From contig OZ023190.1 of assembly GCA_963995505.1 (NCBI GenBank), positions 19,276,092 through 19,340,091 of the forward strand: a stretch of 64,000 nt of DNA. Reading direction: 5' to 3'. The translations under genes and the position numbers were made by a program. Positions 1 through 11,000 of the stretch are shown piece after piece (the first letter of the stretch is position 1; each line of letters starts with the position of its first letter). A model generated the notes under the pieces. That model did no database searches and had not been told where the DNA came from. It was given only the letters and a program-made list of their open reading frames with translations. The stretch comes from Hypericum androsaemum (taxonomy: Eukaryota; Streptophyta; Magnoliopsida; Malpighiales; Hypericaceae).

Positions 1-892
1 AAGGCATGATTTACTTGTCCAAAATTTAGTACAAGTTGAACTTGTCAATAGTCTCTTTTCACGATTATTTGGTTCAAGAATCAAATTTATTTTTATAGTA
101 CAAAATTTCTTTATTAGTCAAGCCACAGTTATTATAAGATTCATTTCATAATTAGTCATCGTAGTCATTTACCTCACCAATTTACATCTCTCTTTTTGAT
201 TGGTGGGAAACATACCAAGTATGTGGAGGTACAAATAAAAATTTCTTGGAGATATTAGAGTTTTGAAGTATTTTTCCCCACAAACCACTTGTAACACTCT
301 TAGTCATATATACATTAAGCAACTACACTACCCTAAAAAAAAGTTAAGCAACTACATCATATAAAATAGTCAAAATGCTGTTCTTGCATCGCTATATACC
401 ATTGCAGGCATCGAACAAATAGTATAGTATTATTGCAATTAGTATTTAAGTACTTATATTATTATTTTTCGAGGGGTAGAAGACTCCTAAGTATTTATTA
501 CCATATTATAAAGTGTATGGATTGCCATAAAAAAACTGAAAAATCATTAAAGAGCAACGGTGAACAATCCATAACGGAAGATTCCAAATATAGAAGCCAC
601 GTCCAAGGAATTTAAAGTAGATGACAGTACCCGATCTCTACTCTAAAAAATAAATTCAGCAAATTGTTATAAGATTTTTGTTGCAATTTGGAAATAATTG
701 TGTAATTTAAATTACTTGCCCGGTCGTCCTTATCCATTTACCGCGATCTAATCCAAAAAATACACGTACGGCCCCAATATCCGGACAGACGAAAATACCC
801 CCACACCATGCCTCAAATAAATACACGGAACCACTCTCTTTGGTAAACCCAAAAAGCAAGTGTGAAGAAAGAGCTCGGAGAGGGAGAGGGAA
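1..892. other. intergenic, AT-rich; probable 5' region of the small gene
   Basis: No coding region with recognisable similarity. The 60-codon reading frame at 433-615 has no family features and is treated as chance. The last ~60 bases before the start at 893 become purine- and GC-rich, which fits a 5' UTR. A weak TATA-like AAATAAATA lies near 815-823. Confidence 0.5.
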
Positions 893-1132
893 ATGAAGAA
901 CACAGGGAAGAGCCTAAGAACTGGCGGGAGCGGAGTCAAGTCGGAGGCCAGGAAGGACAGGAGATCCGGGAGCGGGATGAGCGGATCCCCAAAGAAAGGC
1001 GGCCACGGCGGGAAGTTCACCTGGGCCGGCGACGGGCTCTCCCCGGCCGAGATCGGGCTCGAGAAGGAGGCCGCCATGGACGCCAAGGATCCCAACTTCG
1101 AAGAGATGGAGGCAGAGACCGAGTCCGCCTGA
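893..1132 (+). CDS. short basic/acidic protein with PDCD4-linker-like motif (79 aa)
   Basis: Single-exon frame of 79 residues. The first half is rich in Lys, Arg, Gly and Ser. A central block reads KKGGHGGKFTWAGDG, and the acidic C-terminus includes AMDAKDPNFEE. The order 'KKGG-GGK-W ... KDPN' resembles the linker before the first MA3 domain of PDCD4 and of plant MRF proteins, but no MA3 domain follows. The high local GC and codon bias of the frame contrast with the AT-rich flanks, which supports real coding. Another frame over the same bases (862-1158) is longer but is low-complexity Arg/Glu/Gly and looks like a shadow. The ATG at 893 is preceded by a purine-rich leader. Function is unknown; a small RNA- or ribosome-associated protein is only a guess from the motif. 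It lies 1.1 kb left of the first Pack-MULE. Confidence 0.6.
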   Translation: MKNTGKSLRTGGSGVKSEARKDRRSGSGMSGSPKKGGHGGKFTWAGDGLSPAEIGLEKEAAMDAKDPNFEEMEAETESA

Positions 1133-2208
1133 TCATCCCCTCTCTACGGGTTGAATAAGATTCCTCTCCCGCTAATAGCAGGACTTGTAAGTATCAGATC
1201 TAGGGACTCTATTCAATCAAGAGTCGCGCAGCTGATTTTCTTCCTTGTATAGATATCTCATGGCATATCCTGGCTCGGTCCTCGTAACGGCGTCGTTTTC
1301 AACTTGATAATCTGTACAACAGATCTGAACCGTGTCGTCGACCTATCAAGTCTTGGTGTTAGTTTCGTTGGTCGATTTGAATTTAAAATCTCAGACCAAG
1401 ATAGAATAACCAGCTAACTGATCTAGCCTAGTGGTCGATTTACTGGCGAAGCAGTGCCCCGTTTTCGCTTCTGACCGGATCTCGCCGTCGAACTTATAAT
1501 TAACTTCTTGTTAGGCTGCTGAATATCAATCGGTTGAGTCCAGGGAGTGACCATCTCTCATCATCTAATTTTGGCCTCGTTCAGTGCTCCACACGGTAGT
1601 CCTACAAGTAGAAGATATTTAGGCGACTTATCATCCCATAACTTCCTTCATAATCGGAAATTATTACAATGTGACTTGACATGATTTTAACATCAGATAT
1701 GTGTTTCATATTTAAATTATTGAGTAATTTTATGATGGTCTACTGAAAATATTGATTTTGCAATAAAATTAATGAGAGAATAAATTTAGTAGGATCCACC
1801 ATAAAATTGCAACGATAAGATCCCAACCATCGGTTATAAAAAGTCCTATTGCATTTTTTTTTTACAGTTTTATCATTTTTAAAATTTTGTAAAAAAATAT
1901 TTAGTCTAGTGGCACAAAATTTTATAAATTTTAAGGAAGTCTAATGTTCAATCTTTGGTGTAGTGTAAAAATTTACCTTTCAAAAAAAAATTTGTCACTT
2001 TTCGAAGGTTTTATTTTGTTCAAATTTGATTAATTGATCTAATAAACTGAATAGTTTATGATATAAATCTAAAAGAGAAGTCATATTACGGAGGGACCAT
2101 TAGTAAAAATTTTCCAATCTGATTCCGAACTTTCCAATATTTTCACATTCTCCGGCGTTTCAATTAATGTTTTGAATTCACTTTTCTAAACTAAATGTGA
2201 AAGTTACA
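1133..2208. other. 3' flank of the small gene and AT-rich intergenic DNA
   Basis: No gene seen. It holds a weak imperfect inverted repeat at about 1729-1810 (ATTTTATGATGG against CCACCATAAAAT), possibly a small MITE relic, and one copy of a dispersed SINE-like repeat at about 1900-1985. Confidence 0.4.
1900..1985 (+). repeat. SINE-like dispersed repeat, copy 1
   Basis: Contains TTAGTCTAGTGGCACAAAAT followed by an A/T-rich stretch and a box-B-like GTTCAATCTTTGG. Related copies are at about 33450-33545 and 57659-57765. The pattern (TAGTCTAGTGGCA near the front, GTTCAA about 45 bases on, A-rich end) suggests a tRNA-derived SINE, but the copies are diverged and I cannot define ends or target duplications. 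Confidence 0.35.
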
Positions 2209-2217
2209 TAGAAATAA

Positions 2218-3591
2218 GGGAAAAGTACAATTTTGTATCATGTGGTATTTCATTTTTCGCGATAGGACCGTGTAGTTTAAAACTCATCAATCAGATCCAA
2301 ATTATTGAAATTTTATCAAGCTACGGTCTCGCTCAGACTCGGGAGACTTCTGATCGTAGTTGGACTGCCATGTCACTAAAACAGTCCCGTTTTTGTCTCA
2401 CGTGGCATTGATGTTTCTTAAAATAAAATTTCAAAAAAGTCCCTTAAAATTTCACCACCAACGAAGCTCCCAAAGCTTCTCCCTTTCCCCACTCTTAAAT
2501 CTCAACACCAACCCCCCGACCCAACTCCTCTCTCTCTCCATTACCAGTATCGCCAGAGACACAGGTAAGTTCAAAATGGACGTGGATTACAAAAAAAAAG
2601 GAAAAAAATAGAACTGTATCTTCTTCGACGGAACAAAGATAACGAGGGTTAAAACTGGCAATCCTCTCGATTCCGTCCCTCTCGGCCGCCGGGGCAAAGA
2701 TCGGGTTGATCTTGAAGTTTGAGGGAGTTGCGGCGCTCGTAGAGCTTGAACCCCGAGGAGGAGGGCTGGGCCGGAGTCTTCTTGTTGGATGGACTTGATG
2801 GTCAGGATGCTTCGGGTCGACCCGGATGGGAAGGGCGGGTCGGGTTTGGCCGACGGCTTGTTGGTGGGGCTAGGGGGGCCCGCGAGCATATGGACGACCT
2901 GCTTGATCGACGCCGTATCGGGTTGAACGAAGGTAGTCGGGTAGGGGTTGTTAGGCGTCGGGTCGGATCTGGGTAGCGGCGGTTGGCTGGTCGGAGACGG
3001 CAGCTGTTGGTGGTATGGGTATAGTGAGGTTTCCATTTTTTCTGATGAGAGAGTGAGGAAAGAAAGGGGGAGAGGGGTTTCTTTCTTTCTACTTCTCACG
3101 CTCTTTCCCTGGCTTTGACCACCACGCTCCCTATTAGATGGTTGCTAATTATTTGTAGTGATTTTATAGCAAGATAATAATATACTTTGTCGATGATGGG
3201 TTCTTGATAATCCGTTAAGGAAAAATAGATCAGTTTTATTGGGATTTTGAGGTTGGTGGGTGGTATTGGGAGGTTGGCTGGATGTTGATGTTGGCGAATT
3301 TGGTGGCGGAGCAGGAGAGAGAGGGTGAAGGAGGAAGAGGGGCAGAGTGAGAGGATAGAAAATTTAAGAGACTTTTTTGAAAAATTTCTTTAAGACACAT
3401 CAACGTGTGAGACGAAAACGGGACCGTTTTAGTGACGTGGCAGTCCAACTAGGATCAGAAGTCTCCCGAGCTTGAGCGGGACCGTAGCTTAATAAAATTT
3501 CAAATAACTTGGACTTGATTGATGGGTTTTAAACTACATGGTCCTATCGGGAAAAAAGAGATACCACATGGTATAAATTTGTACTTTTCCC
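2218..3591. mobile_element. Pack-MULE 1 carrying a VQ-protein gene fragment
   Basis: A 1374 bp element with terminal inverted repeats of about 230 bp (2218-2447 against 3361-3591) starting GGGAAAAGTACAA. It is flanked by a perfect 9 bp target-site duplication, TAGAAATAA, at 2209-2217 and 3592-3600. Long TIRs, a GGG start and a 9 bp duplication are the hallmarks of Mutator-like elements. There is no transposase inside. The interior instead holds a GC-rich piece of a host gene on the minus strand (see 2640-3036). Both TIRs also read MDCHVTKTVPF... as an open frame in opposite directions, which is a consequence of the inverted repeat and not a gene. The perfect duplication suggests recent insertion, although the TIRs differ by scattered substitutions and small indels. 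Confidence 0.9.
2640..3036 (-). pseudogene. captured VQ-motif protein fragment inside Pack-MULE 1
   Basis: Reading leftward from an ATG at 3034-3036, the frame begins METSLYPYHQQ and reaches TTFVQPDTASIKQVVHMLAG. This matches the VQ motif (FxxxVQxLTG) and its usual preceding FVQADT context, with the key VQ changed to VV. About 60 codons on, the reading frame is lost. The neighbouring frames then give GFKLYERRNSLK and, after another shift, FKINPIFAPAAERDGIER, both typical of the C-terminal half of the plant VQ4/VQ9/VQ31-like proteins, which are WRKY-interacting regulators. The order is therefore a nearly full-length VQ protein broken by at least two frameshifts, consistent with exon capture by the MULE. 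It should not give a functional VQ protein. Confidence 0.8.
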
Positions 3592-3849
3592 TAGAAATAA
3601 CATCTTAGATCCGATCCGGATTCTACTTGGATTCGGAGGATCTAGATATGGATCTTGAATTTAACTACCAAAAAAATATGGATCTTGAAATAAACGACCC
3701 AAATCCATATCTGAACGACAAAATCCATTGCTATCACGCACCGCTCGTCTAATGTAGACAGTCTTTGTTGTGGGCTCATAGGGGAGTCCGCATCCAAATC
3801 CAACGGTTCCAAATCCCCTTGATTCATTTTATTTTCAACTTGTATAACA

Positions 3850-4779
3850 AGGTAAATTACTCTCAGGTTTGTCGTGTATGGTCAAATCTACGATCAGGTC
3901 GCTCGTGTTATGTCAATAATTTTTTCGTCCCCCATTTTTGGTTTTATTATACATTCGGGTCCCTAGCTGACGTTGTCCACTTTTTTTTGTCTTTGAAATG
4001 ACAAAATTACCCTTAAAAACACAAAAAAGCTCCTTCCTCTCAATTGTCCGACGGGGACACAGTGAATGAAGACGGTCCCATCTCAGAGTTGGATTATGAA
4101 TTGGACGAATACAGCAACCCTTGGCGGCAGAGCCTCTTCTCGCATACTCCACCTCGATCCGCAGCAACCGATCTCGCTCTCATCGACTCGCTTGTTCCCC
4201 AACTCATGGCGGCGGTTACTCCCTCTTCCTCATCCTCCTCTCCATCCGATACCGATGCAATAAAACTCTGAGGCGGGTCAACTCCTTAAGCTTTATGCGA
4301 AGGTAGAGAGGGGATGGTTCACGGAGGTGGGAAAAAGTGTCATCTATGGTGAGGTACTTCATCTGATAGGCCTCCACGCGCTGCTTAAGCACATTTATGC
4401 CGCCAGAACCTTTTCTTCCGACTCCCATCGCCGCCACCCTCTAGTAAGTTGCAGCGGATGGAATATCTAGGGTTTAATAATCTACGAGACAATTGTTAGA
4501 GCCTGGAGGGGACGATCGAGAGGAGGCGCCAGCATCAGAGCCATAGTTAGGTCGCCGTCGGCGAGAAGGGGACGATGAAGACGAAGGAGATCAATTTTTT
4601 GTGTTTTGAGGGCATTTTTGTCATTTTAATTAAAAAAGAGAAAAAAGAGCGGATGACGTCAGCTAGAGACCCGAATAAATAATAAAACCAAACACAGGGG
4701 ACGGGAAAGTGATTTGCGAAACAGGAGGGACCCTATCGTAGATTTAACCATATACGTGTGACCTGTCAGTAATTTACCA
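3850..4779. mobile_element. MULE 2 (degraded), inserted just upstream of the VPS15 copy
   Basis: Inverted repeats of about 165 bp: 3850-4015 (AGGTAAATTACT at the edge) against about 4600-4779. Both arms share the order 'TAAATTACT ... AAATCTACGAT ... CGTCCCC ... GGTTTTATTAT ... TTCGGGTC ... TAGCTGACGT'. I could not find a matching 9 bp flanking duplication, so the element is older or its exact edges are lost. The interior carries a captured coding-like piece (4044-4440). The right edge lies 267 bp upstream of the ATG of the VPS15 pseudogene, so it displaced or modified that gene's promoter region. Confidence 0.75.
4044..4440 (+). pseudogene. unidentified captured exon fragments inside MULE 2
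   Basis: A frame at 4044-4271 has coding-like composition (acidic start with ELDYELDEYSNPWRQSLF, then a Ser-rich tail). After a frame change the plus strand reads on from about 4276 as LLKLYAKVERGWFTEV followed by YGEVLHLIGLHALLKHIY, a plausible amphipathic helical segment. The two parts look like one host protein broken by a frameshift. I do not recognise the family. The opposite-strand frame at 4216-4437 is a shadow. Confidence 0.4.
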
Positions 4780-5045
4780 CCATATCCCCTCTCTTTTCCT
4801 TTCCAATAAAATACATCATCGGACGCCAGCTCGACACCCCCAGTACGCAACGTTTTGCCACCTTGACGGGAAATTGTACTCCATATCCTAATACTGCTTC
4901 CTCCTCTCTCCCCCGTAGCTTCGCCGGGGCGACACTCCACCCCCCACTAAGCAACCGACGACGACGATGCCCACACGAGAGCCAACCGACTGACAAAGAC
5001 GCCGGCGCGAAACGGAGTCTCAGGCGGAAAACAGAAGGCGTCGGG

Positions 5046-8000
5046 ATGGGGAACAAGATCGCGAGGACGACGCAGGTTTCGGCGTCGGAGTAGTACCTCC
5101 ACGACCTCCCGACGGCGCACAACGTGGTGTTGAAGGAGGTGCTAGGGAGGGGGCGTTTCTTCAAGTCGATCCTCTGCAAGCACAACGAGGGCCTCGTGCT
5201 CGTCAAGGTGTATTTCAAGAGAGGCGACCCTATCGATCTCAGAGACCACGAGCGACGCCTCTCCCTCCTCAAAGACACCTTCCGCGCCCTCGACCACCCC
5301 CACGTCTGGCCCTTCCAGGTCCCCTATTTTGCCCTACATAATCACTCGAATTGGATTGGATTGGATTGGATTGGATTGGAGTTTGAGTGTTTATAAGTGG
5401 AGGTTTATAAGGGGTGCGAGTTTTTTTTTACGGGAAAGGAGAAGGGGAGGGAAGGTAGGAAGCTCACTAGAGAGCCGTAGCTTAGGTTTTGTTTTCATTT
5501 TGTTTAATGTTTCACAGTGGATAATTCTAAATTTGCTCGAGGCTCGAGAAGGTGAAGGATTGGGGAATTCTGGTTGTTCAGGGCTACACTGCTTACTCGG
5601 AAGGTATTTGGAATTGGATGCTGTAGCTGGCTTCCTTGTTTTGTTTCTATTTTCAGAAATATTTTGGAGGTGAAGGGAAATTTTGGTTCAATGAGGGTGA
5701 CGTTTGAGATTTACAGTGCGTTTTTTGGCGGTTAATTGAACGTGTTGCTGATTCATGATATTGGGCTCTAGGTGAGGGATGGGAATCTAGTCCAGATCTT
5801 TTGTTTGTTGTCTTTGATGGGATGTTCTTGGGTGGAAATAAATGCATAAGTTGCTGCATGATTTGGTTTAATTTGGATGCGCGCTTCCACTTGTTTTGCA
5901 GTTTTGGCTAGAGACTGATAAAGCAGCATATCTAGTGAGACAGTACTTCTTTAATAATCTCCACGACCGGTTGAGTACTCTGAGCCTTGTCGAGAAGAAG
6001 TGGTTGGCTTTTCAGGTCCTTTTTCCACAACTCTTTCCCCAAGTAGATTAAGCGAGTTCATGAGGTGTAACTATCTTGTTGATGTGGTTACCTTTTGGTT
6101 TCAGTTGCTGTTAGCTGTGAAACAGTGCCACGAGAAGGGAATTTGTCATGGTGAGTGAAAGTAGAGCTGGTTTGTGGGATAAGATTGGTTTTCAGTCCTT
6201 TGATTTTTAATATTTGTCCATCGGTCTCATTGCAGGCGACATCAAGTGTGAGAATGTGCTTGTCACCTCCTGGAATTGGGTTTATCTCGCTCATTTTGCA
6301 TCATTCAAGCCAACTTATATTCCCTATGACGACCTTTCTGATTTCTCTTTCTTTTTTGACACCGGAGGAAGGAGGCTTTGTTATCTTGCTCCTGAGGTTG
6401 GGGACCTTCATTCTTAATGTTACTATAATTTAGGCAGATCACAGGGATAATTTGAAACAGATAGCCATTCTTTGTACGAACTTCCCTTCTTTTAGATTGT
6501 GAATCTGAACAAATTGTTTTTAACCGAGGTGAGATGGCTTCTCCTGTTCTGCACACGCTTCTTTTGATATTTATCCATTTCCTTTTCTTGATGATTCTTG
6601 TTGACGACATAATTTCTTTCACTGCATGCTATGACTATGCTATTGCATGAAACTAACTGGTACACTCATAAATTATCAGCGGTTTTATGAGCATGGAGGT
6701 GAGATGCAAGTTGCACAAGATGCACCTTTGAGGCCTTCCATGGATATATTCTCTGTTGGGTAAGCATTCTGATATACTCATTTAATTGTTAATGTATTTT
6801 AAGCTACTTGCAGATGCTTGTGCAAGTATCTACTATAGCGAGATCCAAGACATGACTCAGGCCAGGGAGTGAGGAGAGAGCAGTGGTGCTGTATCCATGA
6901 ATCATATGAATGAGGATTTAAGAAATTGTTTTATTAACTGCTGCTTTCAAAAAGACATCTCTTTTTTGTTTCTCTGGAACTTGTCTACTGCTGCTGTAAC
7001 CGACCAGAGACTTCTCTTCACTCTTCTACTTGGGTACCTTCTTCTTTGGCAATGTCCCCATCCCTCAGTCAGATTTACTTGTTTTAGCTTCATATCCCTT
7101 GGGCTTGTGAACTTTTATCAGTTCCTTTTCCTATTTCATACCATAATATGACCTTTACAATGTATTTTGGAAAGTACTCTTTTTGTAATTTGTTAGATGC
7201 CAATCACCGAACATGTCTAGCATTTAATCCACATCCATATGGAGCGGAGTTGGAGTTTCTTACTTTGTTTTTTTTTGGGAAGAAACTGTTTGATTGTCAA
7301 ACATAATGCTATGGTATGCGATTTCTGTATCTAACTACAAATCCAATCAATGGAGTGTAAAGTCTTCCAAAATCTCGACTTCTTTTTGTTTGTTTTGTAG
7401 TAATAATCTGTTCTGCTATTTTGTTTTTTGAGGCAGATGTGTTATTGCTGAGCTTTTCCTCGAGGGTCAACAACGATTTGAACTATCCCAGCTTCTTGCC
7501 TACCGTAGAGGACAATATGATCCCAGTCAACATCTTGAAAAGGTTCTCTCTAGTTCACTTACTTTATTTGGGTGTATGTTACATAGTGCTGCTCTTGATG
7601 CTCAAGTTACTGGCTGTGCTAAGTCATAAAAAGGTAATGTTTTTGAACATCTTCAAAAAGTTTATCTTCAAAAAGGTAATTGGGTATGCTATTCTCTACT
7701 ATTTACAGAAGTGGCTATCTGATTTTGCTGAAAGAACTGTTTGTGAACCCTTGAGAATTTTTCTTGCAGATCCCTGATTCTGGGATTCGCAGGATGACAC
7801 ATGATCCATTTGGAACCAGAGGCTCGACTTTCTGCTGGAAGCTATCTGCAAGAGTTTGCTACTGTGGTGTTTCCGAGCTATTTCTCACCCTTTCTGCACA
7901 ATTTCTACTGTTGTTGGAATCCTCTTCATTCTGATATGAGGGTAAGGATGGGAATTTCTCTGAGGTACTGCATGGAACTCGGTGACAATTGCATGCGTTA

Positions 8001-11000
8001 TTTACCTTGTTTAATTTTCATCTTCCATAGGTTGCAATGTGTCAGGGTGTTTTCCACGAGATACTCAAGCAAATGATGAGCAGTCAGACAAGTGAGCAGG
8101 CTGGTGCTAAAGTTAGCTTTTCTCTGAGTAGCGTGAGTGATAGATGCACCCAAGATACAAAGGTATACGGTAATAATCCCTTGATGAGAGACTTGGAAAA
8201 GACGGAAAAGATTGACACAGTTTCAATTAATGACCATCACAACCTTCTTGGTGATATAAATAACCTTCTGGGGAGTGAAAATGGTTGATGACAACTCTCA
8301 TGCGAAGTCTGGTCCTGAGAATATTGCGAGTTCTACATCTCCATGCGACTTCAGGGAATCTGGCTTTGAATCTCCTAACGTGTTCCTGCAAAAGATATCA
8401 AATGCATTTAGAAAAAACAATCACCCCTTTCTAAAGAAAATCACGTTGAACGAATTGAGTTCCTTGATGTCAGAATACGACAGCCAATCAGACACTTTTG
8501 GCATGCCATTTCTACCATTGCCTGAGAATAATATGAAATGTGAAGGCATGGTTTTGATAACTTCTCTACTCTGTTCCTGCCTCCGGAATGTCAGGCTACC
8601 TCATTTGAGGAGGGGTGCTATTCTTCTGCTAAAATCTTCTGCTTTGTTTATTGACGATGACGATCGGTTGCAGCGAGTACTACCTTATGTAATTGCTATG
8701 CTTTCAGATACTGCAGCAATAGTGCGGTGTGCTGCCTTAGAGACTCTATGTGACATTCTTCCTCTAGTCCGAGAGTTCCCCCCTAGTGATGCAAAGATTT
8801 TCCCAGAATACATTCTTCCCATGCTCTCAATGCTTCCTGATGACCCCGAGGAGAGTGTGAGGATATGTTATGCTAGCAACATCTCTAAGCTGGCATTAAC
8901 TGCTTATGGGTTCTTGATTCACTTGACAAGCTTGAGTGAGGCCAGTGTTCTTGATGAACCGAGCTCAATACAGAAGGTACTGGCCTCATCCGCTGAAGCA
9001 CCGAGAAGGCTCAAAAGGGTAAGTAACAATTCACAGCTTGCACAGCTGAGGAAGTCAATTGCTGAGGTTGTTCAAGAACTCGTGATGGGTCCAAAGCAAA
9101 CTCCAGATATACGAAGAGCGCTCCTTCAGGACATTGGAAACCTGTGTTACTTTTTTGGGCAAAAACAGAGTAATGATTTTTTGTTACCAATTCTTCCTGC
9201 ATTTCTCAATGATCGGGACGACCAGCTAAGAGCCTTATTCTATTGTAACATCACATATGTCTGCTTCTTTGTGGGACAAAGAAGTGTAGAAGAGTATCTT
9301 TTACCTTACATTGAGTAGGCTTTAAGTGATCAGACTGAGGCAGTTATTGTTAATGCATTGGACAGTTTGTCAATCTTGTGTAAAAATAGCTTCTTGCGGA
9401 AGCGGGTACTGTTGGATATGATTGAAAGAGCGTTTCCTCTGTTATGCTACCCTAGTCAGTGGATAAGAAGGTCAATTGTGGTTTTCATTGCAGCAAGCAG
9501 TGGGAGGTTGGGAGCTGTAGACTCGTATGTTTTCCTTGCTCCAGTGATACGTCCTTTCCTCCGCCGGCAACTAGCTTCTCTAGCCTCTAATAAGTCTTTG
9601 TTTTCATGCTTGAAGCCTCCTGTTTCAAGAGATCTATTTTACCAAGTCCTAGAAGATGCGAGAAGTTCAGACATGTTGGAGAGACAGAGGAAAATATGGT
9701 ACAATTCATCGGCGAATTCTAACCAATTGGAGAATGTGGTTATACTGGAGAGAGAGGGGGAACCAAATTCAGCTAAGGCCTTGCTGGAAAAGACACTTGC
9801 TTCCAATGATAAAAATCATGACATTGATGGGATGGGAATGTCAGGTGATAGTGAGGCTAAACTCAGAGCTATAGGTTTCCCAAGCAATCTTTCAAGTACC
9901 ATTGACACGAGTGATACTCGTTCCCCAGAAGGCTACAATTCTCAGGCTACATGTCTCCGCTGGTTGGTAATATTAACAGCTTCATGCACGATAGAGCTTC
10001 AGAAGGGATACCTTTGTACTCCTTTAGCATGGACAGAAGAGCAGTGAAGAATGCTCCTGCTGCATCTGATTCTTCGTTGCGAATGAACTCTCTTGGAGTT
10101 GGTTCTTCATACATGCCTTGGATGGATCCAATGAATAAATCATTTAGCCTTGCCAGCTCTGTCCCTGCACCTAAGCTTGTTTCTGGTTCGTTCAGCATTA
10201 CTGGTGGCTCTACACAGTATTATAGAGTAGTACATGAACCAGATAGCAGAGAGAGTGATCAATCAACTCCTATAAATGGTAAGTTCCAAGAGATGGGGTT
10301 ATCTAACTCATCAAAAAGTAATTATTTTCCTCTGGAAGATGCTTCTGCTTCAAATGATCAAATGGGTATCCCATCCTTTGCTCGGACCATGTCAGTTCCA
10401 GATTCTGGATGGAAACCTCGTGGGGTGCTAGTTGCGCACCTGCAGGAACATCGTTCTGCTGTGAATGATATTGCAATCTCAAATGATCACAGCTTCTTTG
10501 TTAGTGCATCTGATGATTCAACGGTTAAGGTTTGGGATTCAAGGAAGTTGGAAAAGGACATTTCATTTAGGTCAAGGTTAACTTATCACCTGGAAGGAAG
10601 CAGAGCACTGTGCAGTGTAATGCTCCGTGACTCAGCCCAGGTTATTGTTGGATCTTGTGACGGGATTCTGCACATATTCTCTGTTGATCACATATCCAGA
10701 GGTCTTGGGAATGTTGTTGAGAAATACTTGGGTATTGCTGACATAAAAAAGAGGGATCTCAAAGAAGGAGTGTCTTGAACTACACATCTAATTACAATAC
10801 AAGCCAAATTGTCATGTACAGCACCCAAAATTGTGGGATCCATCTCTGGGATGTGAGAGAAAACTCAGATGCCTGGACACTAAAATCAGTTCCTGAAGAA
10901 GGGTATGTATCTTCACTAGTGGTGAGCCCTTGTGGAAACTGGTTTGTCTCCGGGTCTTCTAGGGGTGTACTTACCCTGTGGGATCTGAGGTTTCTTGTAC

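Noticed and set aside
2360..3448. Two frames starting MDCHVTKTVPF, one on each strand
   Set aside because: They are the two arms of the same terminal inverted repeat of Pack-MULE 1, not a gene family.
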